This document shows, one piece after another, positions 8,357-14,159 of a stretch of DNA of 14,159 bases. Source of the DNA: an uncultured Porphyromonadaceae bacterium. GTDB lineage: Bacteria; Bacteroidota; Bacteroidia; Bacteroidales; Barnesiellaceae_A. Location: the NCBI GenBank assembly GCA_900542255.1, contig UQMR01000059.1, positions 1 through 14,159 on the forward strand, given 5' to 3'. The notes beneath the pieces are model-generated. The model saw only the letters and a program-made list of their open reading frames with translations, was not told where the DNA came from and ran no database searches. Made by a program: the position numbers and the translations under genes. How positions within the stretch are numbered: the first letter of the stretch is position 1; every line of letters begins with the position of its first letter.

Positions 8357-8388
8357 CGAAACTAAATAAAGTTTTTGTTAAAAGCAAA
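8357..8388 (-). promoter_or_regulatory. Candidate Bacteroidetes-type promoter ahead of the small ORF and barrel copies 2 and 1
   Basis: On the minus strand, TTTG (8385-8388) is followed after 20 nt by TAGTTTCG (8357-8364), one mismatch from TAnnTTTG. The region is AT-rich, as promoters here are. The predicted RNA start is near 8350. It is the only promoter-like pair I found between the copy 3 stop and the copy 2 start. Confidence 0.5.
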
Positions 8389-8603
8389 TATTATTGGAAT
8401 ATTTTTATAATTGGCAATAAAAAACAAGAAATTTGTTGTGTCGTAGAGATAACAATCTTTTACGGGGATATGTTGCGGACGGGTGTGCAGGCGAAGAGGT
8501 GTGGGGGGCTTTGAGGAAGGGGTTTCCGGCACGGGCGACAGAGGGGCTTGCCATGACGTCGGGTTCATGACCGGGGGTATGGCTGGGGCTGAGGATGACG
8601 GGG
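8389..8603. other. Intergenic stretch after barrel copy 3, no gene seen
   Basis: Between the copy 3 stop and the promoter at 8357-8388 there is no frame with protein-like character. The left part is AT-rich. The right part (8460-8603) is G-rich on the plus strand and carries three irregularly spaced ATGAC words. A 12-base word, GGGGCTTTGAGG, occurs at 8505-8516 and again at 8198-8209. No convincing terminator was found for copy 3. Confidence 0.4.
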
Positions 8604-11024
8604 TTACATGGCGCGAAGGTGGGCGTTGCCGCCTGTCACCTTGTGGGCTTTTATATCTTTGTTGCCGATGCCGAAGCGGTAGATGATGCTGAGCCCGAAG
8701 CAGCGCAGATAGTCGTCGTTGATTTCTTGCAGTGTGTAATGGTTGAGGTATGTGGTGCTGCTGTCGGTGAGGTCGGTAATGAAGTCGGTGGCTTCCAGCA
8801 GGAGGGTGAGCCGGTTGTTGAAGAAATTTTTGCCGATTGTTGCCGATATGGCGTATCCGCTGCCGTAGAGTATGTAGGGGGTGCGTTGGCTGCTGCGGTA
8901 GTTGGCGAGGAGGGTTGCTGTCCAGCCGTTGCCCCAGTTGAAGGAGTTGGCGAGTTGGATGTTGCCGGAGAGGTGGCGTGTTGTGCCTATTGTGTGTGCG
9001 CGGTAGTAGTCGTAGGCGAGGGTGGCCTCGGCGTTGATGTGCCAAAATGGGAAGAGGTGGCGGTTGTAGTACAGGGTGGCTGCGTACCGGGCTGCGTATG
9101 GATGGTTGCGGTAGCTGTATATGACGCTGCGCCGGTCGTCGCCTATGGTGATGGCGTTGTCTAAGAAGTGTGGCCTCCAAGTGGCGTCGAGGCTGACGGT
9201 GAGGTTGCCAAAGAGTTGTTGCCGCAGTTGCAGCGTGTAGTTGTATGAGGTGCGCAGGTCGCTGTTGCCTGTGAAGTAGGTGTATTGGCCTCTCTTGCGG
9301 ATGCCGGGATTGAGCATCGCGGGCATGGGTATGGTGGGCGTGGTGGTGAAGGTGAGGGTTGTGACATGGCCTTTTTGGCGGTTTTCCTCGAATTGGAGCT
9401 GCGCTAAGGGTGCGATGATGAAGTCGCTGTATGTGAATGGGGTGTTGCGGATGCCGTAGTGGTAGTTGCCGTGGATGTATTGTAGTGTGAGCGCTGCCGT
9501 GAAGTGTAGCCGGCCGTATTGTCCCGAAAGGTTGGCATCGAGGGTGGTGAGGTGTTCGCTGCTGTGTATGGGGTCGCTGTAATAGGGGGTGGCTGTCTCT
9601 TGTTGTGTGTGGTTGTTGTTTTTCAGGGTGTATATGTATTGTAGCCCGGTGTGGAGTGTGAGGTTGTGGGGCAGGTGTATGGAGGCGTCTATGGCGGGGC
9701 TTATGGCGTCGCTCTTGTTGTCGTTGCGATAGGCGAAGTTGTGGGAATGGTCGGGATAGAATAGTTGCTGCTCTCCGCGGCGGGTATGGTCGTAGCGGAA
9801 GTAGTGGAGGGAGGCCTCGATTTGCGAGCCTTTGCGGTCGAAGAGGTGGCGGTATGCGGCGTAGGCGCTGTAATTGTGCTGTGTTTGCAGCCAATCGGTG
9901 CGGGTGGAATCGGGGTAGAGGATGGCGGTGTTGTTGAACTGTTCTTTGCTCTCTTCCCATTTTTTTTCATGGGGTTGCAGCTGTGCGTTGAAGTTGGCGT
10001 ACAGGCTGTTGGCTGAGTCTATCTCGTAGATGAGGGATTGTGTTATGAGGATGTTGTTGTCCCAACGTTGGCTGTCGGAGGAGCTTTGACGGGTGGTGGC
10101 GTTGTGGTAGTTGTAGGAGAGGTCGCGGTGCAGGCTGCTGCTGCCGATGGGGTTTTCGGAGAGCTCGAATGTGGTGAAGGAGAGTAGTTTCTGGTAGCGT
10201 GCTGCGAGGTTGAGGGTGATGTCGTGGGAAAAGGCGGTGCCAAAGTCGACAGACGGGGTGTAGCCTGCCGAGAGGTAGAGGCCGTTGTTGTGCGGGTCTC
10301 GAAGGGTGATGTGCAATGCTCCTTCGCCCATATTGCGGTTTCGGGTGTCGGTGGGGATGATTTCGATGCTCTCGACAAGGTCTATGTCGATGCTTTTGAG
10401 CAAGGCTGCCATCTTGTCATGGGGTATGTGCTGCTCTATGTCGTTGATATATAGCCGGGTGATTTCCTTGCCGTATATTGTCAGCCCCCATGTGCCGGGT
10501 ATTTTGTATAGCATATCGAAGGGGGTTGTGTTTTGGGCGAATGGGTTGCCGGGGATGTTTACTACGATGTTGCCGTCGTTGCGGTAGTTGATGCAGCATG
10601 CGGTGATGGTTACTTCTTGTGTGCAATAGGGGTCGGTAGCCATGTATATGGTATCGATGGCGGTATTGGCGGTGAGGTCGATGTGTTGCCATGTGGTGGT
10701 CTTGCCGATGTATGAGGCTCGTAGTTTGTATTGCCCGGTGGGTGCTTGCAGGGTGTAGTTGCCTGAGGTGTTGCTGCCTGTACCTGTGACGGGTATGGTG
10801 TCGTTGCCTGCGGCGTAGAGGATGACCGAACAGCCGGAGAGGGGGGTGCCATCGGGGGTGGCAATGTGGCCTATAAGGGTGTGGGCGCTTGCAAAAGTGT
10901 GTAGTGGGTAGGTGATGAGGAAGATGAGGAGGTATGTCTTGATGGCATTGCTTGCGGCAAGGCGCAGTGTGCCGGCGTGTCGCTGACGGCGGCAGGTGTG
11001 GCATGGGGTGGTTGTGTGGCGCAT
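8604..11024 (-). CDS. Outer-membrane beta-barrel protein with carboxypeptidase-regulatory-like N-domain (copy 3 of 3, divergent)
   Basis: This 806-residue protein has the same architecture as the two downstream copies but is much more diverged. The only ATG in the N-terminal region gives a long n-region of about 29 residues before the hydrophobic core TYLLIFLITYPLHTFASA. A downstream non-ATG start is therefore possible. The regulatory-like domain runs from HTLIGHIATPDG to about residue 130 (LSGCSVILYAAGNDTIPVTG, YKLRASYIGKTT). The plug-like region keeps FDMLYKIPGTWGLTIYGKEI, TRLYINDIEQ and ESIEIIP. The barrel includes YFTGNSDLRTSYNYTLQLRQ and ends YRFGIGNKDIKAHKV. It lacks the lysine-rich KLKKKRE stretch found in the other two before the barrel. 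The coding strand is markedly C- and A-rich, heavy in ACC, CAC and ATA-type codons, unlike copies 1 and 2. It has its own strong promoter at 11130-11160. The substrate is unknown. Confidence 0.85.
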   Translation of the reverse strand: MRHTTTPCHTCRRQRHAGTLRLAASNAIKTYLLIFLITYPLHTFASAHTLIGHIATPDGTPLSGCSVILYAAGNDTIPVTGTGSNTSGNYTLQAPTGQYKLRASYIGKTTTWQHIDLTANTAIDTIYMATDPYCTQEVTITACCINYRNDGNIVVNIPGNPFAQNTTPFDMLYKIPGTWGLTIYGKEITRLYINDIEQHIPHDKMAALLKSIDIDLVESIEIIPTDTRNRNMGEGALHITLRDPHNNGLYLSAGYTPSVDFGTAFSHDITLNLAARYQKLLSFTTFELSENPIGSSSLHRDLSYNYHNATTRQSSSDSQRWDNNILITQSLIYEIDSANSLYANFNAQLQPHEKKWEESKEQFNNTAILYPDSTRTDWLQTQHNYSAYAAYRHLFDRKGSQIEASLHYFRYDHTRRGEQQLFYPDHSHNFAYRNDNKSDAISPAIDASIHLPHNLTLHTGLQYIYTLKNNNHTQQETATPYYSDPIHSSEHLTTLDANLSGQYGRLHFTAALTLQYIHGNYHYGIRNTPFTYSDFIIAPLAQLQFEENRQKGHVTTLTFTTTPTIPMPAMLNPGIRKRGQYTYFTGNSDLRTSYNYTLQLRQQLFGNLTVSLDATWRPHFLDNAITIGDDRRSVIYSYRNHPYAARYAATLYYNRHLFPFWHINAEATLAYDYYRAHTIGTTRHLSGNIQLANSFNWGNGWTATLLANYRSSQRTPYILYGSGYAISATIGKNFFNNRLTLLLEATDFITDLTDSSTTYLNHYTLQEINDDYLRCFGLSIIYRFGIGNKDIKAHKVTGGNAHLRAM

Positions 11025-11058
11025 GGCGTCGAGTTAAGGTCTTTTATGGCTGCCTTGT

Positions 11059-11076
11059 CACGGTGGCAGAACCGTG
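11059..11076 (-). promoter_or_regulatory. Small hairpin in the leader of barrel copy 3
   Basis: CACGGT (11059-11064) and ACCGTG (11071-11076) pair across a 6-nt loop, inside the leader predicted between the RNA start near 11123 and the ATG at 11024. There is no T-run after it, so it is not a terminator. Function unknown; it may be chance. Confidence 0.25.
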
Positions 11077-11129
11077 GCATAACGGGCGGCTGTGCTGGTG
11101 TGGAGGCTGCCGGTTTGCCTTTCTGTGTG

Positions 11130-11160
11130 CAAATGTAAAGAATGTTTCGGAATATGCAAA
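11130..11160 (-). promoter_or_regulatory. Strong Bacteroidetes-type promoter for barrel copy 3
   Basis: On the minus strand, TTTG (11157-11160), then exactly 19 nt, then TACATTTG (11130-11137): a full match to both boxes of the Bacteroidetes consensus. The predicted RNA start is about 11123, giving a leader of roughly 100 nt before the ATG at 11024. This implies copy 3 is its own transcription unit, separate from the lactonase-like gene upstream. Confidence 0.75.
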
Positions 11161-11220
11161 TTTATGTTGTGTTGTATGGGGGGTGTTGCTGCATGTGGCT
11201 GTATGTTTTTTGGGGGAGAG

Positions 11221-11240
11221 GGTGATGGTGACGGTGACGG
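11221..11240. repeat. Short tandem repeat (GGTGAT/C)
   Basis: GGTGAT, GGTGAC, GGTGAC and GG follow one another on the plus strand in the spacer between the lactonase-like gene and the copy 3 promoter. It may be a simple slippage product of the G/T-biased local composition. Confidence 0.5.
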
Positions 11241-11265
11241 GGCTATGTGTGTGGTGTTGCGGCTC

Positions 11266-12219
11266 TCAGTCGTCTTCTTGTAGCAGCTGGTCTATCTCGA
11301 ACTGGAAGTGGCAGCGCGTGACGCGGATGTCTGTATCGGAAGGCTCCTGGTAGTCGTCATTGACGATGAAAAGGTGTACGTTGGGGTGGTGGCGTATGAT
11401 GGATAGTGTGGAGGGTGGGTTGAAATAGTCGTCCATGCGATATAGCAGGGAGGTTCTCTCTTTCCCGAACAGGGGGATGAGCAGGCGCGGCGTCTTCATG
11501 AGGAGCCGCAGGGAGACGGAGATGTGCTGCCGCCCCGTGGAGCGGTTCTTGCGGGCGAAATAGCTTCTTTTCTCGGGATGGTCGAAAAGCGTGAGTTCGA
11601 GGTCGTTGCCGATGGACAGGAGGGAAAATGCCTCGATGTCTTTGTTGTGGTAACTGCGTATTTTGGCGGCATAGCCATTCTCGTCGACGTCGAGAATGGC
11701 GCAGTGGAAGTATGAATCGAAGGGGGTGGCTGTTTCGTCGGGATAGAGGGCCGGGTCGTAATAGATGCCGCGTGTGCGGTATAGGGACCCGATGTACCGG
11801 TTGGCTTCCTGGTCGGGCTCGTTATCGCCGTGAATGGGGTGGATGTGGCGTGGGTCGATGTGGAGCTTGTCGAAAAAAAGGTTGCGCATGGTACCGAAGC
11901 AGCTGTCGGCATGGTCGGAGGGGACGCACTCTTCTTCGGTCCAGTAGTAGTGCAGCCGGTGCCACAGGTCGCAGTGGGCATACTCGTCGCTCCATAGTTC
12001 GGCCAGTCGTTTGCCGGTCTCTCCGCCGGGGAGTGCCAGCAGGGGGGCTGCGTTGCGCTTGTTGCCCGATGAGTAGGAGGGGATGTACCGGCGGCGCAGT
12101 TGTGGGTGGCCCTCGGCGCGGGCATCGAAGAAGCGGGTGGTGTTGAAGTGCTTGAAGAGTTGCTTGGTAAGCCCTTTGAGGCATTGGCGTTGTGTGTTGT
12201 AAAAGTGTGCTCGTATCAT
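11266..12219 (-). CDS. 6-phosphogluconolactonase / NagB-fold protein with altered active site
   Basis: This 317-residue protein shows the skeleton of 6-phosphogluconolactonases: LALPGGETGKRLAELW (61-76, the phosphate-loop position usually SGGSTP), YYWTEEECVPSDHADSCFGT (91-110, usually W..DER.VP..H..SN), then a glucosamine-phosphate-isomerase-like core. The usual catalytic signature G.G.DGH.ASLF is replaced by LDVDENGYAAKI (176-187), so the key Asp and His are Asn and Tyr. Further matches are RQHISVSLRLL (230-240) and LSIIRHHPNVHLFIVND (272-288). The family usually has about 230-270 residues, so there are extra N-terminal and C-terminal parts. From family knowledge, loss of the histidine should abolish lactone hydrolysis. 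It may bind a sugar phosphate or nucleotide in another role. No zwf or gnd lies nearby. No promoter is seen within 100 nt upstream, so transcription may come through the RNA element at 12324-12491. Confidence 0.7.
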   Translation of the reverse strand: MIRAHFYNTQRQCLKGLTKQLFKHFNTTRFFDARAEGHPQLRRRYIPSYSSGNKRNAAPLLALPGGETGKRLAELWSDEYAHCDLWHRLHYYWTEEECVPSDHADSCFGTMRNLFFDKLHIDPRHIHPIHGDNEPDQEANRYIGSLYRTRGIYYDPALYPDETATPFDSYFHCAILDVDENGYAAKIRSYHNKDIEAFSLLSIGNDLELTLFDHPEKRSYFARKNRSTGRQHISVSLRLLMKTPRLLIPLFGKERTSLLYRMDDYFNPPSTLSIIRHHPNVHLFIVNDDYQEPSDTDIRVTRCHFQFEIDQLLQEDD

Positions 12220-12323
12220 CTTGTTCTGTTTAGGATGGTTGCCGGGGGTGTGGTGTTATATGGATAACACGCGGGAGTGCCGGATTGTTCCATCGCAGGG
12301 TGGATGGATATGAAATGGGTGTG

Positions 12324-12372
12324 GGGAAAATAAGAGACCGACCTCGAAAGGATTTTCGGGTCGGCCTCTTAT
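12324..12372 (-). terminator. Intrinsic terminator with a long stem
   Basis: In the minus-strand RNA, AUAAGAGGCCGACCCGAAA (12354-12372) pairs with UUUCGAGGUCGGUCUCUUAU (12330-12349) around the loop AUCC. There are 19 pairs with one G-U and one bulged A, followed by UUUU then CCCC. On the plus strand the same position would be an A-C mismatch and no T-run follows, so the minus strand is the likely functional one. Confidence 0.8.
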
Positions 12373-12491
12373 CAACTTTACAATCATATAACCTAATATT
12401 TCAACTGCTGAGAGTTGCAGCAGACTTTTCGCCGCCTCGCGCGGGGATGTGAAGCTGTCGTGTTGCAGCCGGCAAACTGTTGTGATGTTAA
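12324..12491 (-). ncRNA. Candidate small RNA or attenuated leader upstream of the lactonase-like gene
   Basis: A promoter and a strong intrinsic terminator on the same strand bracket about 170 nt with no good protein frame. Structural elements include CTGCTG/CAGCAG with a 7-nt loop (around 12406-12425), an alternative overlapping CAACT/AGTTG pairing that uses some of the same bases, and a GC-rich CCGC/GCGG hairpin near 12431-12444. An ATG at 12385-12387 could start a 43-codon frame that runs through the terminator, but its sequence mostly reflects the hairpin. I do not recognise 6S, SRP, RNase P or tmRNA features. Because the lactonase-like gene starts about 100 nt beyond the terminator with no promoter of its own, this may be a regulated leader and not a free RNA. 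Confidence 0.5.
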
Positions 12492-12497
12492 CCGGTA

Positions 12498-12529
12498 CAA
12501 AGGTACGTGGGGGTTGGGCGGATGGCAAT
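12498..12529 (-). promoter_or_regulatory. Bacteroidetes-type promoter for the RNA element
   Basis: TACCTTTG (12498-12505) is an exact TAnnTTTG. ATTG (12526-12529), 20 nt upstream, matches three of four bases of the -33 box. GGGCG (12516-12520) and CGCCC (12530-12534) form an inverted repeat spanning the -33 box, a possible operator. The predicted RNA start is near 12491. Confidence 0.65.
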
Positions 12530-12534
12530 CGCCC

Positions 12535-12735
12535 GATAGGGTGATTTTGGGTGTCGCGGCTACCTATTTGTAGGTATTTGCGGGGCGGCGGTTTCGTGTT
12601 GTGGCCTCTTGTGGCGGAAAATAACCTCTTTTGTGTCCTTGGGAGAGGATTATTGTTTTGCGGGATGTTGCGTTTGGCGGAAAATGTGTAATTTCGCTGC
12701 TCGATATGTTTTTATTTAGTTGCAAGAACGTTATG
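12535..12735. other. Divergent intergenic region with two inverted repeats
   Basis: This lies between the minus-strand RNA promoter and the plus-strand PCMD gene. TACCTA/TAGGTA (12561-12576, 4-nt TTTG loop) is a perfect 6-bp hairpin followed by another TTTG. AATAACCTCT (12620-12629) pairs with AGAGGATTATT (12644-12654) with one bulged T. In the minus direction this second repeat is followed by TTCC after TTATT, and in the plus direction by GTTTTG. Either may be regulatory or a weak terminator. Confidence 0.35.
12668..12696 (+). promoter_or_regulatory. Weak candidate promoter for the PCMD gene
   Basis: TTG (12668-12670), 18 nt, then TAATTTCG (12689-12696), one mismatch from TAnnTTTG. The spacing is one base short of the usual 19-21. 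The RNA would start near 12703, leaving about 33 nt of leader before the ATG at 12736. Confidence 0.3.
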
Positions 12736-13695
12736 ATGAAACGAATTTGTTGTATTTTGTCTATTCTTCTGCTCCTGCCCGCTGCTGTATCGGCTCAAAA
12801 GCGTGAGTTGTTGCCTTTTGCCGACTTTGAACAGTGGGTGACCCGCCACATGAAGGAGTCGAAATTGTTGGGCGGCCGTGAACGTACGCTTTATGCCATT
12901 GCTCCTACTGCTACGATCGAGGGGGAGAAGGCGTACCGTAATATGGGCGGCTCGCCGTGGGCTACGTCGAATGCTTATGCCAACGTGCTGGGTATCGTGA
13001 AGGCGAGTTGCACGGTGGTGCCCGAGGAGCGTCCCGGCGGCGGCTGGTGTGCCCGCCTGGACTCGAAGATTGATGATGTGAAGGTGTTGGGCCTGGTAAA
13101 CCTCGAAGTCTTGGTGAGCGGTACGATATACTTGGGTGAGCTGATGGAGCCTATCCGCTCGGTGAACAGTCCGTATAGCAAGATGACGATGGGTATCCCT
13201 TTTACGAAGCGTCCCAAGAAGCTGGTGTTTGATTATCGACTGAAAATGTCGGACAAGAATTATCGCATCTATTCTACGGGGTTGAAGCCTAAGAAACAGG
13301 TGGCCGGTCGCGATAGCGCCGAGGTGTATATTCTCTTGCAACACCGTTGGGAAGATGAGAAGGGTAATGTGTATGCCCACCGCGTGGGTACCGGACGGGA
13401 GCGTTACACGCAGTCGACCAACGGATGGGTGAACGGCCATACTATTACCGTGCACTACGGCGATATTACCTCGAAGCCTTTTTATCGTTCTTATATGGGG
13501 CTTATCCCCGAGGACAAGAGCTACTTCTGCCTCAATAGCAAGGGCGAAATAGTGCCTGTGGTGGAGGTGGGCTGGGGTGCCCCCGATGAGGAGATTACGC
13601 ACATGCTGGTGATGGTGTCGTCGGGTTGCGGAACGGCCTTTGTGGGTGCCGAGAACACGACGTTGTGGGTGGATAATATTATGCTTGAATATTGA
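12736..13695 (+). CDS. Secreted PCMD-domain (putative carbohydrate metabolism domain) protein
   Basis: This is a 319-residue exported protein. I take the ATG at 12736-12738 because MKRICCILSILLLLPAAVSA is a clean signal peptide (cleavage near VSA-QKR). The ATG just before it (12733) works equally well, and the frame back to 12631 adds an unlikely N-tail. The mature part has FADFEQWVTRHMKES, EGEKAYRNMGGSPWATSN, MTMGIPFTKRPKKLVFDYRL, AEVYILLQHRWEDEKGNVYA and THMLVMVSS, and ends TTLWVDNIMLEY. This is the arrangement of Bacteroidetes PCMD proteins (a jelly-roll-like fold, often annotated as putative glycoside hydrolase or carbohydrate binding). No catalytic residues can be assigned, and there is no lipobox, so it is probably periplasmic or secreted. 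An LD-carboxypeptidase follows after 18 nt, likely in the same operon. Confidence 0.85.
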   Translation: MKRICCILSILLLLPAAVSAQKRELLPFADFEQWVTRHMKESKLLGGRERTLYAIAPTATIEGEKAYRNMGGSPWATSNAYANVLGIVKASCTVVPEERPGGGWCARLDSKIDDVKVLGLVNLEVLVSGTIYLGELMEPIRSVNSPYSKMTMGIPFTKRPKKLVFDYRLKMSDKNYRIYSTGLKPKKQVAGRDSAEVYILLQHRWEDEKGNVYAHRVGTGRERYTQSTNGWVNGHTITVHYGDITSKPFYRSYMGLIPEDKSYFCLNSKGEIVPVVEVGWGAPDEEITHMLVMVSSGCGTAFVGAENTTLWVDNIMLEY

Positions 13696-13713
13696 TACGA
13701 TACTTTTCCCGGG

Positions 13714-14159
13714 ATGATAGCTTCTGAGATAACGATTCCTGCCGCTTTACGCTCCGGCGATACGGTTGCGCTTGTTTCGCCGTCGAGCAAGGTGAAGCAT
13801 GAGTATATAGATAATGCCGCAGCCCGATTGCGTTCGTGGGGTTATAATGTGCGGATAGGTGCGCATGCTTATGGTGCGCATGGCAACTTTGCCGGTACGC
13901 CGGATGAACGGCTTGCCGACTTGCGCGATGCTCTTGTAGACCCCTCGGTGAAGGCTATACTGTGTACCCGGGGCGGGTATGGGGCTGTGCATCTGTTGGA
14001 GTCGCTTCCGCCGGAGGTGATACGTCGCAACGCGAAGTGGCTGATAGGATTCAGCGATATTTCGGCCTTGCACGCGGCTTGGCTGCGGGCCGGGGTGGCT
14101 TCGTTGCATGCTCCTATGTGCAAGCATATTGCCGAGGAGGCCGAGTCGCAAGAGTCGAC
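13714..14159 (+). CDS. ldcA: LD-carboxypeptidase (peptidase family S66), N-terminal part
   Basis: The frame from the ATG at 13714 stays open to the window end (148 codons; the family is usually about 300). It starts MIASEITIPAALRSGDTVAL, followed by VSPSSKV, the family's first motif. RGGYGAVHLLESLP and the nucleophile motif WLIGFSDISALHA follow; the Ser in GFSD is the catalytic serine of S66 enzymes. The Glu and His of the triad lie in the missing half. The enzyme trims the terminal D-alanine from L,D-linked tetrapeptides (murein recycling), usually in the cytoplasm, and no signal peptide is present, as expected. It is 18 nt after the PCMD stop. The related microcin self-immunity protein (MccF) shares this fold, but nothing here suggests it. 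Confidence 0.9.
   Translation, partial: MIASEITIPAALRSGDTVALVSPSSKVKHEYIDNAAARLRSWGYNVRIGAHAYGAHGNFAGTPDERLADLRDALVDPSVKAILCTRGGYGAVHLLESLPPEVIRRNAKWLIGFSDISALHAAWLRAGVASLHAPMCKHIAEEAESQES

Noticed and set aside
8553..8599. Three ATGAC words in G-rich sequence, suggestive of a decayed REP-like repeat
   Set aside because: The copies share only five bases and have irregular spacing, which is not enough to call a repeat.
8362..9960. A 532-codon frame on the minus strand overlapping barrel copy 3
   Set aside because: It is in another frame of a well-supported barrel gene. The peptide is almost entirely His/Arg/Pro/Gln/Thr, the signature of a shadow frame in C/A-rich DNA.
12256..12528. A 90-codon minus-strand frame through the RNA element
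   Set aside because: It would start upstream of the predicted transcription start and includes promoter and terminator sequence. The inner ATG (12387) gives only a peptide dictated by the hairpin.
12712..13602. A 296-codon minus-strand frame opposite the PCMD gene
   Set aside because: The plus-strand gene has a signal peptide and family motifs. The antisense peptide is His/Arg/Leu-rich with no motif.

Overview
The window looks like chromosomal DNA of a gut-type Bacteroidales bacterium of middling GC content; I cannot fix the family. Three things point there. First, the order epimerase, methylmalonyl-CoA decarboxylase alpha, lamin-tail/OadG-type lipoprotein is the usual Bacteroidales arrangement for propionate formation. 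Second, the promoters fit the Bacteroidetes sigma-ABfr form (TTTG, 19-21 nt, TAnnTTTG) and not the E. coli form. Third, PCMD-domain and OMP_b-brl-type barrel proteins are typical of this phylum.

Layout. Bases 1-2500 (minus strand) hold a tight propionate operon read right to left: mce, mmdA, then a lipoprotein cut by the window edge. Its promoter lies at about 2463-2494. Bases 2530-3260 are a decayed stretch: the C-terminal scrap of an HlyD-family membrane fusion protein, a perfect 10-bp inverted repeat around an AT-rich loop, and broken reading frames. Bases 3261-11024 (minus strand) hold three paralogous outer-membrane beta-barrel proteins of about 790-800 residues, each with a signal peptide, a carboxypeptidase-regulatory-like domain, a plug-like segment and a barrel. 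The two nearest each other (3261-5633 and 5682-8036) share near-identical N-terminal halves, including a 76-bp stretch with no differences, and are probably co-transcribed. A possible 36-codon gene with its own promoter sits ahead of that pair. The third copy (8604-11024) has an excellent promoter of its own and a different base composition.

Bases 11266-12219 encode a 6-phosphogluconolactonase/NagB-fold protein that has lost the usual DGH catalytic motif. About 100 nt upstream is a short RNA unit on the same strand, with promoter at 12498-12529 and a strong hairpin terminator at 12324-12372. It is either a free small RNA of about 170 nt or an attenuated leader for the lactonase-like gene. The right end is on the plus strand: a secreted PCMD-domain protein followed 18 nt later by an LD-carboxypeptidase (peptidase S66) cut off by the window end.

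How the genes fit together. The left operon makes propionyl-CoA from methylmalonyl-CoA, probably with sodium pumping. The middle is a lineage-specific surface-protein cluster whose ligand cannot be told from sequence. The most unusual items are the promoter-RNA-terminator unit, the catalytically degenerate lactonase homologue behind it, and the small ORF ahead of the twin barrel genes.
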